Assembly (NCBI RefSeq): GCF_900099785.1
Contig: NZ_FNDS01000006.1
Coordinates: forward strand, 120,057 to 184,056
Direction of reading: 5' to 3'
DNA length: 64,000 bases
Source: Pseudomonas panipatensis
GTDB lineage: Bacteria; Pseudomonadota; Gammaproteobacteria; Pseudomonadales; Pseudomonadaceae
In this document: positions 1 through 7,910 of the stretch, piece by piece
How the letters are laid out: each line of letters opens with the position of its first letter
Position numbering within the stretch: the stretch's first letter is position 1
The notes under the pieces: model-generated
Databases searched by the model: none
Told to the model about the DNA's origin: nothing
What the model saw: only the letters and a program-made list of their open reading frames with translations
Made by a program: the position numbers and the translations under genes

Positions 1-435
1 CCGCGAAACGGCCGCCACCATCGGAATGGTCGCCTGCCCGCCGCAGGTCACCATGTTCACGTTCAGCGCTTGCAGGTGCTGCTCCAGGTTGACCACCGGC
101 ACGCAATACGGACCGATTGCGGCCGGGGTCAGGTCGATCAGGCGAAGACCGGGCTTGTGGCCCCGCAGGAAGGCGTCGTTCTTCACGTGAGCGCCGGCTG
201 AGGTGGCATCGAAGACGAAGTCGATCTCGTTGAAGACCGGCAGGCGGGTCAGGCCCTCGACGCCTTCGTGGGTGGTGGCGACGCCCATTCGTGATGCGCG
301 GGCCAGACCGTCGGAGGCCGGGTCGATACCGACCATGGCGGCCATTTCCAGGTGCTGCGCGTTGCGCAGGATCTTGATCATCAGGTCGGTGCCGATGTTG
401 CCGGAACCGATGATGGCGACTTTGCGTTTGCTCAT
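1..435 (-). CDS. mhpF: Acetaldehyde dehydrogenase (acylating), 3' end cut by window edge
   Basis: Converts acetaldehyde, CoA and NAD+ to acetyl-CoA as the last step of the meta-cleavage route. The visible N-terminal 145 codons begin [19 protein letters not shown], which contains the dinucleotide-binding GxGxxG motif. Further on come [18 protein letters not shown] and the active-site segment [12 protein letters not shown] with the catalytic cysteine of the MhpF/BphJ/DmpF family. The rest of the gene, including the dimerisation part, lies left of position 1. It starts 32 bases downstream of the mhpD stop on the same strand, so it is probably co-transcribed with mhpBCD. In characterised systems this enzyme forms a channelling complex with the aldolase MhpE, whose gene would be expected next, outside the window. 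Confidence 0.93.
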   Translation of the reverse strand, partial: MSKRKVAIIGSGNIGTDLMIKILRNAQHLEMAAMVGIDPASDGLARASRMGVATTHEGVEGLTRLPVFNEIDFVFDATSAGAHVKNDAFLRGHKPGLRLIDLTPAAIGPYCVPVVNLEQHLQALNVNMVTCGGQATIPMVAAVSR

Positions 436-467
436 TCTGCTGTTCTCGTCTGCACGCAGGCCGCCGT

Positions 468-1277
468 TCAGGCGCCCGGCGCTTCGGTTGCGGAAAACTC
501 GACGCCGACCTGGCCGACGCCGTCGATATGCGCTTCGAAACGGTCACCGGCGGCCACTGCCACCATCGGCCCGAGGGCACCGGTGAGGATGAGGTCGCCG
601 GCGCGCAGCGGTTCGCCCAGGCGCGCCATGGTGCGCGCCAGCCAGACCGCCGCGTTGAGCGGGTGGCCGAGGCATTCAGCGCCACTGCCGCTGGAGACGT
701 CCTCGCCGTTGCGGGTCATGCGCATGGCGGCCAGGCGCAGATCGAGGCCATCGATGCGCCGGGCTGGGCCACCGAGCACGAAGCAGCCGCTGGAGGCGTT
801 GTCGGCGACGGTGTCGGCGAAGCGGATGTTCCAGCCGGCGACGCGGCTGCCGACGATCTCCAGCGCCGGCAGCACCCAGCCGATGGCAGCCATGACCTCG
901 GCGAAGGTGCTGTCTTCGCGCGGCAGGTCGCGCTCGAGGATCAGCGCGATCTCGGCTTCGATCTTCGGCTGCAGCACGCGGTCGACGGGCACGCTTTCGT
1001 TGTCGCCATAGGCCATGTCGGCGAACAGGGTGCCGAAGTCCGGTTGGCCGACGCCCAGTTGCGCCTGCACCTTGGGGTTGGTCAGGCCGATCTTGCGACC
1101 GACCACGCGGCGCCCGGCGGCGATGCCGTGGGCGACGTTGAGGCGCTGGATGGCGTAGGCCGCCGCGCCGTTGTCGGCGCCGATGGCGTCACGCAGCGGG
1201 GCGATCGCCTCGCCCTGCGCTTCGGCGCGGCGCAGGTCGGCGGCCAGGCGTTCGAGGGTGTCTTGGGAAATGCTCAT
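468..1277 (-). CDS. mhpD: 2-oxopent-4-enoate (2-keto-4-pentenoate) hydratase
   Basis: Hydrates 2-hydroxypenta-2,4-dienoate to 4-hydroxy-2-oxovalerate. The 269-residue protein is the usual length for the family. It shows [19 protein letters not shown] near residue 60, the acidic metal-binding pair in [11 protein letters not shown] and a further acidic residue in LPALEIV, which together resemble the metal site of E. coli MhpD. The final strand [11 protein letters not shown] is typical of the fumarylacetoacetase-like fold. It lies 14 bases after mhpC and 32 bases before mhpF. Related enzymes in benzene, toluene and biphenyl pathways are very similar; the neighbours rather than the sequence support the mhp name. 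Confidence 0.9.
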   Translation of the reverse strand: MSISQDTLERLAADLRRAEAQGEAIAPLRDAIGADNGAAAYAIQRLNVAHGIAAGRRVVGRKIGLTNPKVQAQLGVGQPDFGTLFADMAYGDNESVPVDRVLQPKIEAEIALILERDLPREDSTFAEVMAAIGWVLPALEIVGSRVAGWNIRFADTVADNASSGCFVLGGPARRIDGLDLRLAAMRMTRNGEDVSSGSGAECLGHPLNAAVWLARTMARLGEPLRAGDLILTGALGPMVAVAAGDRFEAHIDGVGQVGVEFSATEAPGA

Positions 1278-1291
1278 GGGGTCACCTCGGG

Positions 1292-2161
1292 TCAGTGGCT
1301 GAGGAAATCCAGCACCAGGCGGTTAAAGGCTTCCGCGTGTTCCCACTGCGCCCAGTGGCCGCAGTTGTTGAACACATGCAGCGCCGAATTGGGGATGCCG
1401 GCGAGCAGGCGCAGGCCGGTGTCCAGCGGTACGAAGCGGTCGTTGCGGCCCCAGACGATCAGGGTCTGGGCCTTTATCTCGCCCAGCCGCGGGCTGAAGT
1501 CGGGGAATTGCTTGGGGTTCAGCGCCAGGCTCTGGACGAAGTTGTCGAGGTGCTCGCGGCGGCTGAGCATGTTGTCCAGGCGGGTCTGGAACAACGCCTC
1601 GGTGAGGTCGGCGCTGTCGTAGACGAAGACGTTCATCATCGTCTTCAGGTTGTCGATGCTCGGCTCGCGGTAGAGCTCCTGGAGCAGCTTGATGCCCTCG
1701 GTGGGCATCGGCACGAAGGGACTGGCGCCGCCGGTGCCGCCACCCATCAGCACCAGCTTGCCGACGCGCGGCGGGTTGGCCAGGGCGAAGGCCACGGCGC
1801 TGTGCCCGCCCATGGAGTTGCCGAGGACGTGCACACGCTCCAGGCCGAGCACGTCGAGCAGGCCCTTGAGCGCGCTGGCGTTGAGGTCCGAGCGCGAGCC
1901 GGCACAGACGATCGGGTCGCTCTTGCTCCAGCCCGGGCAATCCATCAGCAGCACGCGGTAGCCGGCCGCGAGCAGCGGTTCGATGTTGCGGCTGAAGTTG
2001 GCCCAGCCACTGGCGCCAGGCCCGGAGCCGTGCAGCATCACCACGGTTTCCGTGCCCTCGCCGAGGTCGTTGTAGTGCAGTTGCAGGTCCAGCTCGCCCT
2101 CGCGGATGCGGGCGAATCGGCTGCTGGAGGCTTCGCTGATGTCGATGGGGGTGGCAGTCAT
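1292..2161 (-). CDS. mhpC: Meta-cleavage product hydrolase (alpha/beta fold)
   Basis: Hydrolyses the C-C bond of the ring-fission product, for 3-phenylpropionate-type substrates 2-hydroxy-6-oxonona-2,4-dienedioate, giving 2-hydroxypentadienoate and succinate. The protein is 289 residues. It has the oxyanion-hole segment [13 protein letters not shown], the nucleophile elbow GNSMGG (Ser about 116), the acid in [11 protein letters not shown] and the catalytic His in [11 protein letters not shown] near the C-terminus. The open frame extends upstream to about 2419, but that extension overlaps mhpB and is not protein-like, so ATG at 2161 is chosen. The mhpB stop is 20 bases upstream. BphD-like hydrolases share these motifs, so the exact substrate is inferred from context. 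Confidence 0.91.
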   Translation of the reverse strand: MTATPIDISEASSSRFARIREGELDLQLHYNDLGEGTETVVMLHGSGPGASGWANFSRNIEPLLAAGYRVLLMDCPGWSKSDPIVCAGSRSDLNASALKGLLDVLGLERVHVLGNSMGGHSAVAFALANPPRVGKLVLMGGGTGGASPFVPMPTEGIKLLQELYREPSIDNLKTMMNVFVYDSADLTEALFQTRLDNMLSRREHLDNFVQSLALNPKQFPDFSPRLGEIKAQTLIVWGRNDRFVPLDTGLRLLAGIPNSALHVFNNCGHWAQWEHAEAFNRLVLDFLSH

Positions 2162-2181
2162 GCTGGAAAACCTCGGGTAAG

Positions 2182-3126
2182 TCAGGAAAGAGGACGGGCG
2201 CTGAGCGAGCCGAAGCCGGCGATCCACTCGGGGATCGGCCGGTAGTAGCGCGCGCCGGCCTGGTAGGGACCGAAGGCGGACAAGGCGGCGCAGGCGGCTA
2301 CCCAGGTCTTCACCTCGTGGGTGGACTTGCCGGCCAGGGCGGACAGATCGGCGTTGCCCAGGCCATCCAGTTCGGCCATGCGTCCTTGCGCCAGGAGGTC
2401 GAGGAAGTGCTGGTCCCACTCGGGATTGAGCGGGTGCAGCGAATGCGGGTCGGCGACGAAACGCTCGGCAGCGGTGATCACCCGCTGCTGGCGCGCCTGG
2501 CGCTCATCGGCCGGCAAATGGCGGCCGCTGCCCATCAGCCGGTCGGCCATGCGGGCATCCACGTGGGCCAGTTCCGGCACCGGCGGCTGGTGCGACAGCC
2601 CGCCGGAGCCGAGGAACAGCACCCGTCGCTCCAGCGTCCGGGCGAAGCGGCCGATGGCCTCGCCGAGCAGGCGAGCACGCTGGAAACCCGGCAGCGGGAT
2701 GGCCACCGAGTTGACGAAGACCGGGATCACCGGTCGACGATCGAGGCCGCCGAGCAACAGCTCCAGCGGCTGGGCGAAACCATGGTCGACCTGCATGCGA
2801 TAGGACACCGCGGCATCCACCCCGGCCTCCAGCACCGCCTTGGCGCAGGCCTCGGCGAGTTCGCGGGGCACCGCGAGTTCGCCGGCGGCGCTGTGGAAGT
2901 CGCCGATGGCGGTGGCGGCCATGCCGATGCAGAACGACGGCATCACGTCATAGAAGAAGCCGTTGTAGTGGTCCGGGGCGAACAGCACCACCAGCTCGGG
3001 ATCGAACGCGGCGATGGCCGCGCGGGCGGCGGCGACCACGCCATCGACCTCGGCGAGAACCTCCGGCGCCGGGTCGAGATAGCCGACCAGCGGAGTGTGC
3101 GACAGGCAATGCAGGTAGGCGCTCAT
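2182..3126 (-). CDS. mhpB: 2,3-dihydroxyphenylpropionate 1,2-dioxygenase (type III extradiol)
   Basis: Fe(II)-dependent ring cleavage of 3-(2,3-dihydroxyphenyl)propionate. The 314-residue protein is of LigB/MhpB type and matches the family length. Two catalytic histidines are visible, His115 in QVDHGFAQP and His179 in [10 protein letters not shown], at the same positions as His115 and His179 of E. coli MhpB. An N-terminal metal-site His lies in LSHTPL and another in [10 protein letters not shown] good ribosome-binding site (GAGGTGG) precedes the ATG. It is the first gene of the visible operon; the hydroxylase gene mhpA that precedes mhpB in E. coli is absent from the upstream sequence. Confidence 0.93.
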   Translation of the reverse strand: MSAYLHCLSHTPLVGYLDPAPEVLAEVDGVVAAARAAIAAFDPELVVLFAPDHYNGFFYDVMPSFCIGMAATAIGDFHSAAGELAVPRELAEACAKAVLEAGVDAAVSYRMQVDHGFAQPLELLLGGLDRRPVIPVFVNSVAIPLPGFQRARLLGEAIGRFARTLERRVLFLGSGGLSHQPPVPELAHVDARMADRLMGSGRHLPADERQARQQRVITAAERFVADPHSLHPLNPEWDQHFLDLLAQGRMAELDGLGNADLSALAGKSTHEVKTWVAACAALSAFGPYQAGARYYRPIPEWIAGFGSLSARPLS

Positions 3127-3825
3127 CTCAGGCCACCTCGTTCATTTGCGTGGCCAACCGGCACCGCTTCGCGCCTGTAGGATGGACGTACACAGCCGTG
3201 CATATGCAGATAACTCCGTATCAGGCGCGGACACTTACCGCCTTCCGTTCCGTAATACCCTCTGTCGTCGGCTCAACCTGCGATCGCGCGCGGGTTGTTC
3301 CGAGCCACCCACTCACGCCGGGTGCCCAAGAGAGTTCCTTACGGAACCACCAATCTGGAGCAATCCTAGAAGCCGGAGCCCCCCTCAGCGCTCCAGTGAG
3401 TTACGGTGTTATCCCGATAGCGCCAGAAACTCACTCCGCCTGCGCAAATGGGCTGGTCTTGCTGGCCTTGCGCACGGCTACCGATGACATGCGCCGCTGG
3501 CAGCAAGAGGCGCAAAGGCGCGCCCATGGCATCGCAGATCAGGCGAGCCTCAGTGGCCAGACAGTGGCCGAATCGCCCCGATAAACCACGCCAGATTGCC
3601 GCGGAGCATCGAAACCAGAAGATTCGGTTGAGTCTCAGCCGATAGTCCCTGCGCCTGGCGATCGACGAGCCCGAACAGCTCATGAACTGCCACGTACAAA
3701 TGCCAAAGCCGGAGAGCTAGAGCTAAATCGCGCGTCGAAGCAGCTCGAACGCAGCGACAAGTGCAGCACGGAGAGGGTTTACCGGCACCAAAGCGAGGTT
3801 GCAGAAACCTCCAAATTAGCGCGCC

Positions 3826-3858
3826 GATGCGGAAATGAACTTAATGATGCGGAAATGA
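3826..3858. repeat. Two direct copies of a 13-base motif, 20 bases apart
   Basis: GATGCGGAAATGA occurs at 3826-3838 and again at 3846-3858. Spaced short repeats of this kind are seen at the ends of IS21-family insertion sequences, where they are thought to bind transposase. No intact istA/istB lies nearby, so this would be only an end fragment. The motif is visible; the family assignment is a guess. Confidence 0.4.
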
Positions 3859-3898
3859 TTGGAGATCATAGTGATCGACACGCGTGGCGCCAGAAACG

Positions 3899-3925
3899 CA
3901 AAAGCCCCGCGATGCGGGGCTTTTG
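3899..3925 (-). terminator. Hairpin terminator facing leftwards, probable old tRNA-Ser terminator
   Basis: AAAAGCCCCGC, a 3-base loop and GCGGGGCTTTT form an 11-bp stem with T-runs on both sides. On the minus strand it lies just beyond the tRNA-Ser 3' fragment (3938-3993). It was therefore probably the terminator of the tRNA-Ser gene before the island inserted. Confidence 0.75.
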
Positions 3926-3934
3926 ACAGGTAGC

Positions 3935-3993
3935 AGATGGCGGAAGCGCAGAGATTCGAACTCTGGGGGCTGTTACACCCGGCGGTTTTCAAG
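3935..3993 (-). repeat. attL: displaced 3' part of tRNA-Ser (59-bp direct repeat)
   Basis: Identical over 59 bases to 10475-10533. It covers the tRNA-Ser sequence from the anticodon loop through the variable arm, T arm, acceptor and CCA, plus three bases beyond. The 5' half of a tRNA is missing, so this is not a gene but the left attachment site left by site-specific integration. The match stops abruptly at 3993/3994, where element sequence begins. Confidence 0.95.
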
Positions 3994-4240
3994 TCCTCCA
4001 TATGAGTCCAGCATTTACGCGGCCTGCGTATCGATTCGCGTCCAAGAACCTGAAGCAATCCACCAGCACTCCAACCCGCATCCTTGCTGGACCCTCCCGC
4101 TAAGTTCTGGGACCGGTTTTCCGCCCCTCCTTGCCCGTTCTGGGCGCCCTCTCCCTCGATCACTGACAAGCAGTCACCGTGGCCTCCAGCCGCTCCTCGT
4201 ACCCATTCCTCTGCTGCCGCTCAGCCCTGAGCGCGCGCAT

Positions 4241-4291
4241 CTATGCATCAATCGCCGAACCCAGCAGCAACTGCTGCTCGGTGATGGGCAT
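4241..4291 (-). pseudogene. Truncated 5' end of a second endolysin gene
   Basis: Starts with the same first codons as the intact GH19 endolysin (MPITEQQLL), including the shared upstream hairpin. It then diverges and stops after 16 codons (MPITEQQLLLGSAIDA). Only the first nine residues match. It is best read as a remnant left by recombination or deletion between two lysis cassettes; nothing suggests it encodes a functional peptide. Confidence 0.7.
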
Positions 4292-4338
4292 TACTGGCCT
4301 CCAGAAACAGAAGACCCGGCGCTGGGCCGGGTCTTGGT
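4264..4338. repeat. 75-bp direct repeat, left copy
   Basis: Perfect 75-base match to 8509-8583. It contains the hairpin AAGACCCGGC/GCCGGGTCTT and the start codon region of the endolysin. The flanks differ completely on both sides. Confidence 0.95.
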
Positions 4339-4380
4339 TTAGAAGCTCTGAATTGACTCAATTATTAATAGTGTAATTCA

Positions 4381-5544
4381 TCATGCAGAATTACGCACAG
4401 CCAGATATCTTGATCTACTCCTTACAAAATCAAAGATCATCTTCAACCTAAATCTTGCAGGGGTCTCTACAAAACGCCACATAGCATAAGACAGCGCAAC
4501 TACAAAAATCAGAAAAACAACAAATCTAGCCCAATACGGAACAATCTCCAAAAGCTCAGCATGTCGAGCAATGACTCGAACAAATATCTGATGAAGCAGA
4601 TACATAGAGAAGCTTATCTCACCGAGAACAACCAAAAACCAAAATGAAAGCACTTTAGAAAAAAGTCCTTGAGCAACATAAAAAACACCAATAATAAAAG
4701 AAAACATCACGCCATCAGCAATATAAATCGCAAAATTAGCAAGATACAATGAGTGACGATCACCAAATGCATATGCCAGAGAGCCAACTCTAGAGAAGAA
4801 AACAATTAAGAAAAATACCGCCGAAAACTCAAGAGCAGTACAAATAAAAACCCTACCAAATAGATGGCTCTTTATTCGAGAGAATACGTAAAATCCAAGC
4901 ATGCCTGCGAAAAATTCCTGCACCCGAACAAATGGGCTTATATATATCAAGCCATTCCCAGAGACTTCGCCAAACCGCTCCACCGAGAAGTACTCTGGAT
5001 TGATTGCGTCACCGATCGCAACCATTAGCATGCCGGACGCGATGACGGCGAACCATCGTATTGCAAGGCCCAGCTTTGATGTCGCAAGCAAAAAAGGAAA
5101 AACAAAATAAAATACCAACTCCGTTGATATACTCCAAGAGGGGCCATTGTAGGAGAAATAATAAGCCGGAATCGGTATCAATGCGTGAACAAGAAAGAAG
5201 TTAGCAGCTGTTGCAAGATATGCATTTACATCCCCAACGACCCACTCACTAACCGGAAGAACTGCCAAGAAAATAATTAGCGCAGCTAAATGTGCAGGCC
5301 AAACTCGAGCAACCCTGGATGTTATGAATCCATAAAAGTCATTCACTCCTTTCTGGCTGTACACATGTGACAATATGAAGCCAGAAAGAACAAAGAAGAA
5401 GCTTACGCCCGCATTAAGCGGCACATCTTTTAAAAAGTCTGCAGGCAGTAATAATCCTTTTGAATGCAGGATTACAATTGCAAGCGCTGCAAAAAAACGC
5501 AGCGATGTCAATGTCTCTATTCGCTCCCTCGATACCACACCCAT
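4381..5544 (-). CDS. Acyltransferase-3 family membrane protein (OafA-like)
   Basis: A 387-residue integral membrane protein with about ten hydrophobic segments. The N-terminus reads LTSLRFFAALAIVILHSKG, the hallmark of the acyltransferase-3 family with its conserved Arg and His. It is followed by SFFFVLSGFILSHVY and YNGPSWSISTELVFYFVFPF, both typical of O-antigen or exopolysaccharide O-acetyltransferases. Such proteins move acyl groups across the inner membrane onto surface glycans, and phage-borne members change O-antigen type. It has a good ribosome-binding site (GGGAAG) and lies downstream of the spanin genes. Base composition is strikingly AT-rich compared with neighbours, a sign of transfer. 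The substrate is unknown. Confidence 0.85.
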   Translation of the reverse strand: MGVVSRERIETLTSLRFFAALAIVILHSKGLLLPADFLKDVPLNAGVSFFFVLSGFILSHVYSQKGVNDFYGFITSRVARVWPAHLAALIIFLAVLPVSEWVVGDVNAYLATAANFFLVHALIPIPAYYFSYNGPSWSISTELVFYFVFPFLLATSKLGLAIRWFAVIASGMLMVAIGDAINPEYFSVERFGEVSGNGLIYISPFVRVQEFFAGMLGFYVFSRIKSHLFGRVFICTALEFSAVFFLIVFFSRVGSLAYAFGDRHSLYLANFAIYIADGVMFSFIIGVFYVAQGLFSKVLSFWFLVVLGEISFSMYLLHQIFVRVIARHAELLEIVPYWARFVVFLIFVVALSYAMWRFVETPARFRLKMIFDFVRSRSRYLAVRNSA

Positions 5545-5655
5545 ACTCTTCCCTTAGCAAAAGAACAAAACTGTGCATAGCGTGCAAACCCTTATCAAGC
5601 ATACTCTCAGTGTGGGTTAACGTGAAGAACCAGGGCCCAAACCTGGCCGAGCCGA

Positions 5656-6171
5656 TCAGAACCGTGTAAATCGCAGCGCGTCATACGCTGCCTCACACGC
5701 TAGCCCCCGGGCGCGGGACTGGTCAGCAGCTTCTGCCAGGACTCCCGCTCTTTCGTCAGCGCGCTTGAGCACGTCGGCGAGCAACTGGGCGGAGGCGGCA
5801 GCTGCCTTGCTTGCTCCGGCAGTGCAGGTATCGCGGCCGGCTTCACTTGCTGCCAGTCGGGCTGCGAGCTGGTCGGCGGCGTCGCGCAGGCTGCCAGCAG
5901 AAGCGCGAGCAGCGGCAGCATCAGTAGCCGCACGGTCGATTTCACGTTGGGCATCTTGTGTCACCTTTGAAATGGATTGTTGGCGGGATTGCTCGATCGA
6001 GCGTTGCTCGGCCTGGGCTTTGGCGGTCGCCGCGGCATCGGCGGCCAGGTGCTGATCCCACTTCGCCTGCCAGGCGGCATCGGCGCGGGAGCTGCCCTGC
6101 TGCCAGCAGAACGCGCCGACGGCGCCGATCAGCAGCGCCAGGGCAAGCGGCTTCCAGTAGCTGAGAAGCAT
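5656..6171 (-). CDS. Phage i-spanin (Rz-like, DUF2514 type)
   Basis: 171 residues starting MLLSYWKPLALALLIGAVGAF, a single N-terminal membrane anchor. The long alanine-rich helical periplasmic part has heptad-like content (AAWQAKWDQHLAADAAATAKAQAEQ is its start). This is the form of phage Rz-type inner-membrane spanins, which with the lipoprotein Rz1 fuse inner and outer membranes at lysis. The start at 6171 overlaps the stop of the DUF6527 gene (TGATG). A longer frame to 6423 covers that other gene and is rejected. The Rz1 partner is encoded entirely inside it in another frame. Confidence 0.85.
   Translation of the reverse strand: MLLSYWKPLALALLIGAVGAFCWQQGSSRADAAWQAKWDQHLAADAAATAKAQAEQRSIEQSRQQSISKVTQDAQREIDRAATDAAAARASAGSLRDAADQLAARLAASEAGRDTCTAGASKAAAASAQLLADVLKRADERAGVLAEAADQSRARGLACEAAYDALRFTRF
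5700..5954 (-). CDS. Phage o-spanin lipoprotein (Rz1), embedded in Rz
   Basis: 84 residues, wholly inside the Rz gene in a different frame. It begins MPNVKSTVRLLMLPLLALL and carries the lipobox LAAC with Cys23 as the predicted lipidated residue. The mature part is proline-rich (ALPEQARQLPPPPSCSP), which is typical of Rz1. The combination of lipobox, short length, proline content and position inside Rz makes this a real gene rather than a shadow frame. Confidence 0.85.
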   Translation of the reverse strand: MPNVKSTVRLLMLPLLALLLAACATPPTSSQPDWQQVKPAAIPALPEQARQLPPPPSCSPTCSSALTKERESWQKLLTSPAPGG

Positions 6172-6419
6172 CAGTAGTCTCCGATCTCGGGAAGGTTGAC
6201 CGTCTGTCCGGCCAGGGCATGGGTACAGTCGCTCAGGAACTCGATGCGACCATCTCGGACGAAGGAGTGGCAGCGCACCTGCATCTGCTCTGGCCCCCAC
6301 GGGTAGGTCACCAGCACAGAAGGCGCGAAGGTTGGCCGATCGACATCGCCATTCCAGGCGTTGCGCGGGTTGTAGTCGATATTTCCGGCTTTTTTGTTGC
6401 GGACGCCGCCAGTGGTCAT
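6171..6419 (-). CDS. DUF6527-like small phage protein
   Basis: 82 residues. NGDVDRPTFAPSVLVTY and CHSFVRDGRIEFLSDC, followed by THALAGQTVNLPE, are the signature of the DUF6527 family found in phage lysis regions. Its biochemical role is unknown. The conserved Cys and His residues suggest metal binding, which is inference. The protein is shorter than many relatives, which have an extra N-terminal segment. It overlaps the Rz start by one base and so is probably translationally coupled to it. Confidence 0.75.
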   Translation of the reverse strand: MTTGGVRNKKAGNIDYNPRNAWNGDVDRPTFAPSVLVTYPWGPEQMQVRCHSFVRDGRIEFLSDCTHALAGQTVNLPEIGDY

Positions 6420-6435
6420 TCACTTTTCTCCAGAC

Positions 6436-6466
6436 GAAAAAAGCCCGCCGGGTGGCGGGCTCTCTT
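6436..6466 (-). terminator. Terminator behind the GT-C-like gene
   Basis: AGCCCGCC, a 4-base loop and GGCGGGCT are followed on the minus strand by a run of six T. It separates the inserted membrane gene (6478-7800) from the downstream DUF6527-Rz genes. Confidence 0.85.
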
Positions 6467-6477
6467 AGCTTTGTCTT

Positions 6478-7800
6478 CTACTCAGGGTGATATTTCTTAC
6501 CACCAATACGACGAAGCGTATCCAAACCATTTTTCACAATTCTTCGACTATCAGGTGTGTCCACCGCATACATGGCGCGAATGTTCTCATTCACTACCTC
6601 ATCGGTTGGCTTAGTGGACTTTATCGCTTTAGCTGCCGTCTTAAATTGCTCTTTTGAATCATTAACAGAGATGCTCCGCCATTGAACAGACTGATAGAAA
6701 GCACTGACAGCCCAAACTAGAACAATCATACCTGCAAAAGTTGAAGCCTTGCCACTCAACTGTCGAGAAAGAAGAGCCCAACCTGCGAAAAATAGCGGCG
6801 CGATCAGAATTGAGTAATGCATGCCAACCCCCATGGAGAATGGCTGCAACTGTGCTCGGCCGTACGCGATGACACCGATCATCGACAAAACAACTAACAC
6901 AACTCCAATCAATCCAACCGACTGCATATCCTTAAACTGGCAAGCCAACAATGGCTTGAATGAGAGTGCTATCCCTGCGAGAAGTACTGCTGTCAACACG
7001 ATGGCGCTTACAACGTACCCCACCCCACCGAACACAGGGAATATAGAAGAATAGATGCCCGCAACATATTCAAACATCACAGACTCTGCGGCACGACCTA
7101 TTTGGTCGCTAGATGGGTTCCATACGGCGATCTGCCACGATGACATCGCAAACGCAGCAATGAGTAAGCCTAGGGCCCATACAGTCGTTCGTTGCCGCTG
7201 CCAGAGTATGTAGGCGAGCATACCAAAAGAAAGGACTAGGGCGCAGATCACGCCATTCATTCCAGTCCAGGCCATCAGCACCAGTGATGCACTCGCGAGG
7301 ATCATCTCCCTTTGACTCGATCCATTTTCAGACCTAGCGACAAAGAGCGTGAACAATGCAATTGATAAACTGGTGAACATAAACTGCCCCTCAAAAGCAT
7401 AAAAGGTCAGTCCAGCACCAAAGTTAAGACAGATAAAAGGTATTGCCAGGTCTCCAATTTCGCTCGATCCACGAATCTTTCTAACTGCATGCATAAACAA
7501 CAAGGACATTGCAGCCGAAAGAGCCATATTAAGAATAATTAGAGACCTAAAATCAAAACCAGTTAACTCAAGAAGACCAAGATGAATAAGCTTCTGCACA
7601 GGAACTCTATGGTCAACGTGAGGCCTGAATGCATAACTCAGAATATTCTCATTAGCGGTGTATGGCTCCGTGTAACTCCAGTCATCCGTATACGGGAAAA
7701 CCCTACTATTCTTAGAAACCTCAGAACAGAAAAGAGCCAGAATAACCAATACCATCAAGTAGCCAGCAACCAGATAACGACTTCCCTTCCCTACCTGCAT
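6478..7800 (-). CDS. Multi-span membrane protein, GT-C glycosyltransferase-like
   Basis: 440 residues with an N-terminal membrane span (YLVAGYLMVLVILALFC) and about nine more hydrophobic segments. After the first span comes FPYTDDWSYTEPYT, an acidic pair in the first outer loop as in GT-C type glycosyltransferases, and then HRVPVQKLIHLGLLELTGFD. The soluble C-terminal tail is about 60 residues. I infer a polyprenyl-sugar-dependent O-antigen glycosyltransferase, but no definite family motif was recognised. It has its own terminator, interrupts the usual endolysin-spanin succession, and is AT-richer than its neighbours, all typical of a phage moron gene. Alternative: a membrane protein of unknown role. 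Confidence 0.65.
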   Translation of the reverse strand: MQVGKGSRYLVAGYLMVLVILALFCSEVSKNSRVFPYTDDWSYTEPYTANENILSYAFRPHVDHRVPVQKLIHLGLLELTGFDFRSLIILNMALSAAMSLLFMHAVRKIRGSSEIGDLAIPFICLNFGAGLTFYAFEGQFMFTSLSIALFTLFVARSENGSSQREMILASASLVLMAWTGMNGVICALVLSFGMLAYILWQRQRTTVWALGLLIAAFAMSSWQIAVWNPSSDQIGRAAESVMFEYVAGIYSSIFPVFGGVGYVVSAIVLTAVLLAGIALSFKPLLACQFKDMQSVGLIGVVLVVLSMIGVIAYGRAQLQPFSMGVGMHYSILIAPLFFAGWALLSRQLSGKASTFAGMIVLVWAVSAFYQSVQWRSISVNDSKEQFKTAAKAIKSTKPTDEVVNENIRAMYAVDTPDSRRIVKNGLDTLRRIGGKKYHPE

Positions 7801-7865
7801 CCCTACGCCCCGTTACACGACAAAGGCTGCAATTCTACGTAGGCAAAGAAGGTGGCGCCACCCAA

Positions 7866-7910
7866 TCAAGAGTTGTTGTTGGCAATGACCATATTAGTGC
7901 TGGCACTCAT
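7866..7910 (-). pseudogene. 14-codon frame coupled to the endolysin stop
   Basis: MSASTNMVIANNNS followed by a stop. Its ATG overlaps the endolysin TGA as ATGA, the arrangement expected of a next operon gene. It is too short for a known lysis protein and may be the stub of a gene cut when the GT-C-like gene entered. A perfect palindrome GGTGGCGCCACC lies just downstream at 7851-7862. Confidence 0.35.

Larger units (their letters stand above)
3127..3934. other. Gene-poor, apparently decayed stretch between mhpB and the island
   Basis: About 800 bases without a convincing gene. Open frames here are short, overlap on both strands and lack recognisable domains. The longest (3366-3683 minus; 3150-3584 plus) are broken on either side by stops, as expected of a degraded coding region. 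Positions 3136-3180 carry the presumed leader of mhpB. Two copies of a 13-base motif lie at 3826 and 3846. A hairpin terminator ends the stretch at 3899-3924. I read it as a scar of a decayed mobile element or deleted genes next to the tRNA-Ser integration site, but no family could be named. Confidence 0.5.
3994..4380. other. Left inner end of the island: endolysin fragment and non-coding sequence
   Basis: No intact gene. Positions 4264-4338 duplicate the DUF1353/endolysin junction found at 8509-8583. The remaining sequence up to attL reads only short broken frames on the minus strand, for example about 28 residues following a TAG after the endolysin fragment. Positions 4340-4380 form the AT-rich tail behind the acyltransferase gene. 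Confidence 0.6.

Noticed and set aside
2162-2419. Upstream extension of the mhpC frame
   Set aside because: Overlaps the end of mhpB, is Arg/Pro/Gly-rich and does not match the hydrolase family start.
3938-3993. Possible second tRNA-Ser gene
   Set aside because: Only the 3' part from the anticodon loop is present; the D arm and 5' acceptor strand are missing, so it is an attachment-site fragment.
3816-4169. 117-codon minus-strand frame crossing attL
   Set aside because: It reads through the tRNA fragment and terminator and joins island to chromosome, so it is a chance frame.
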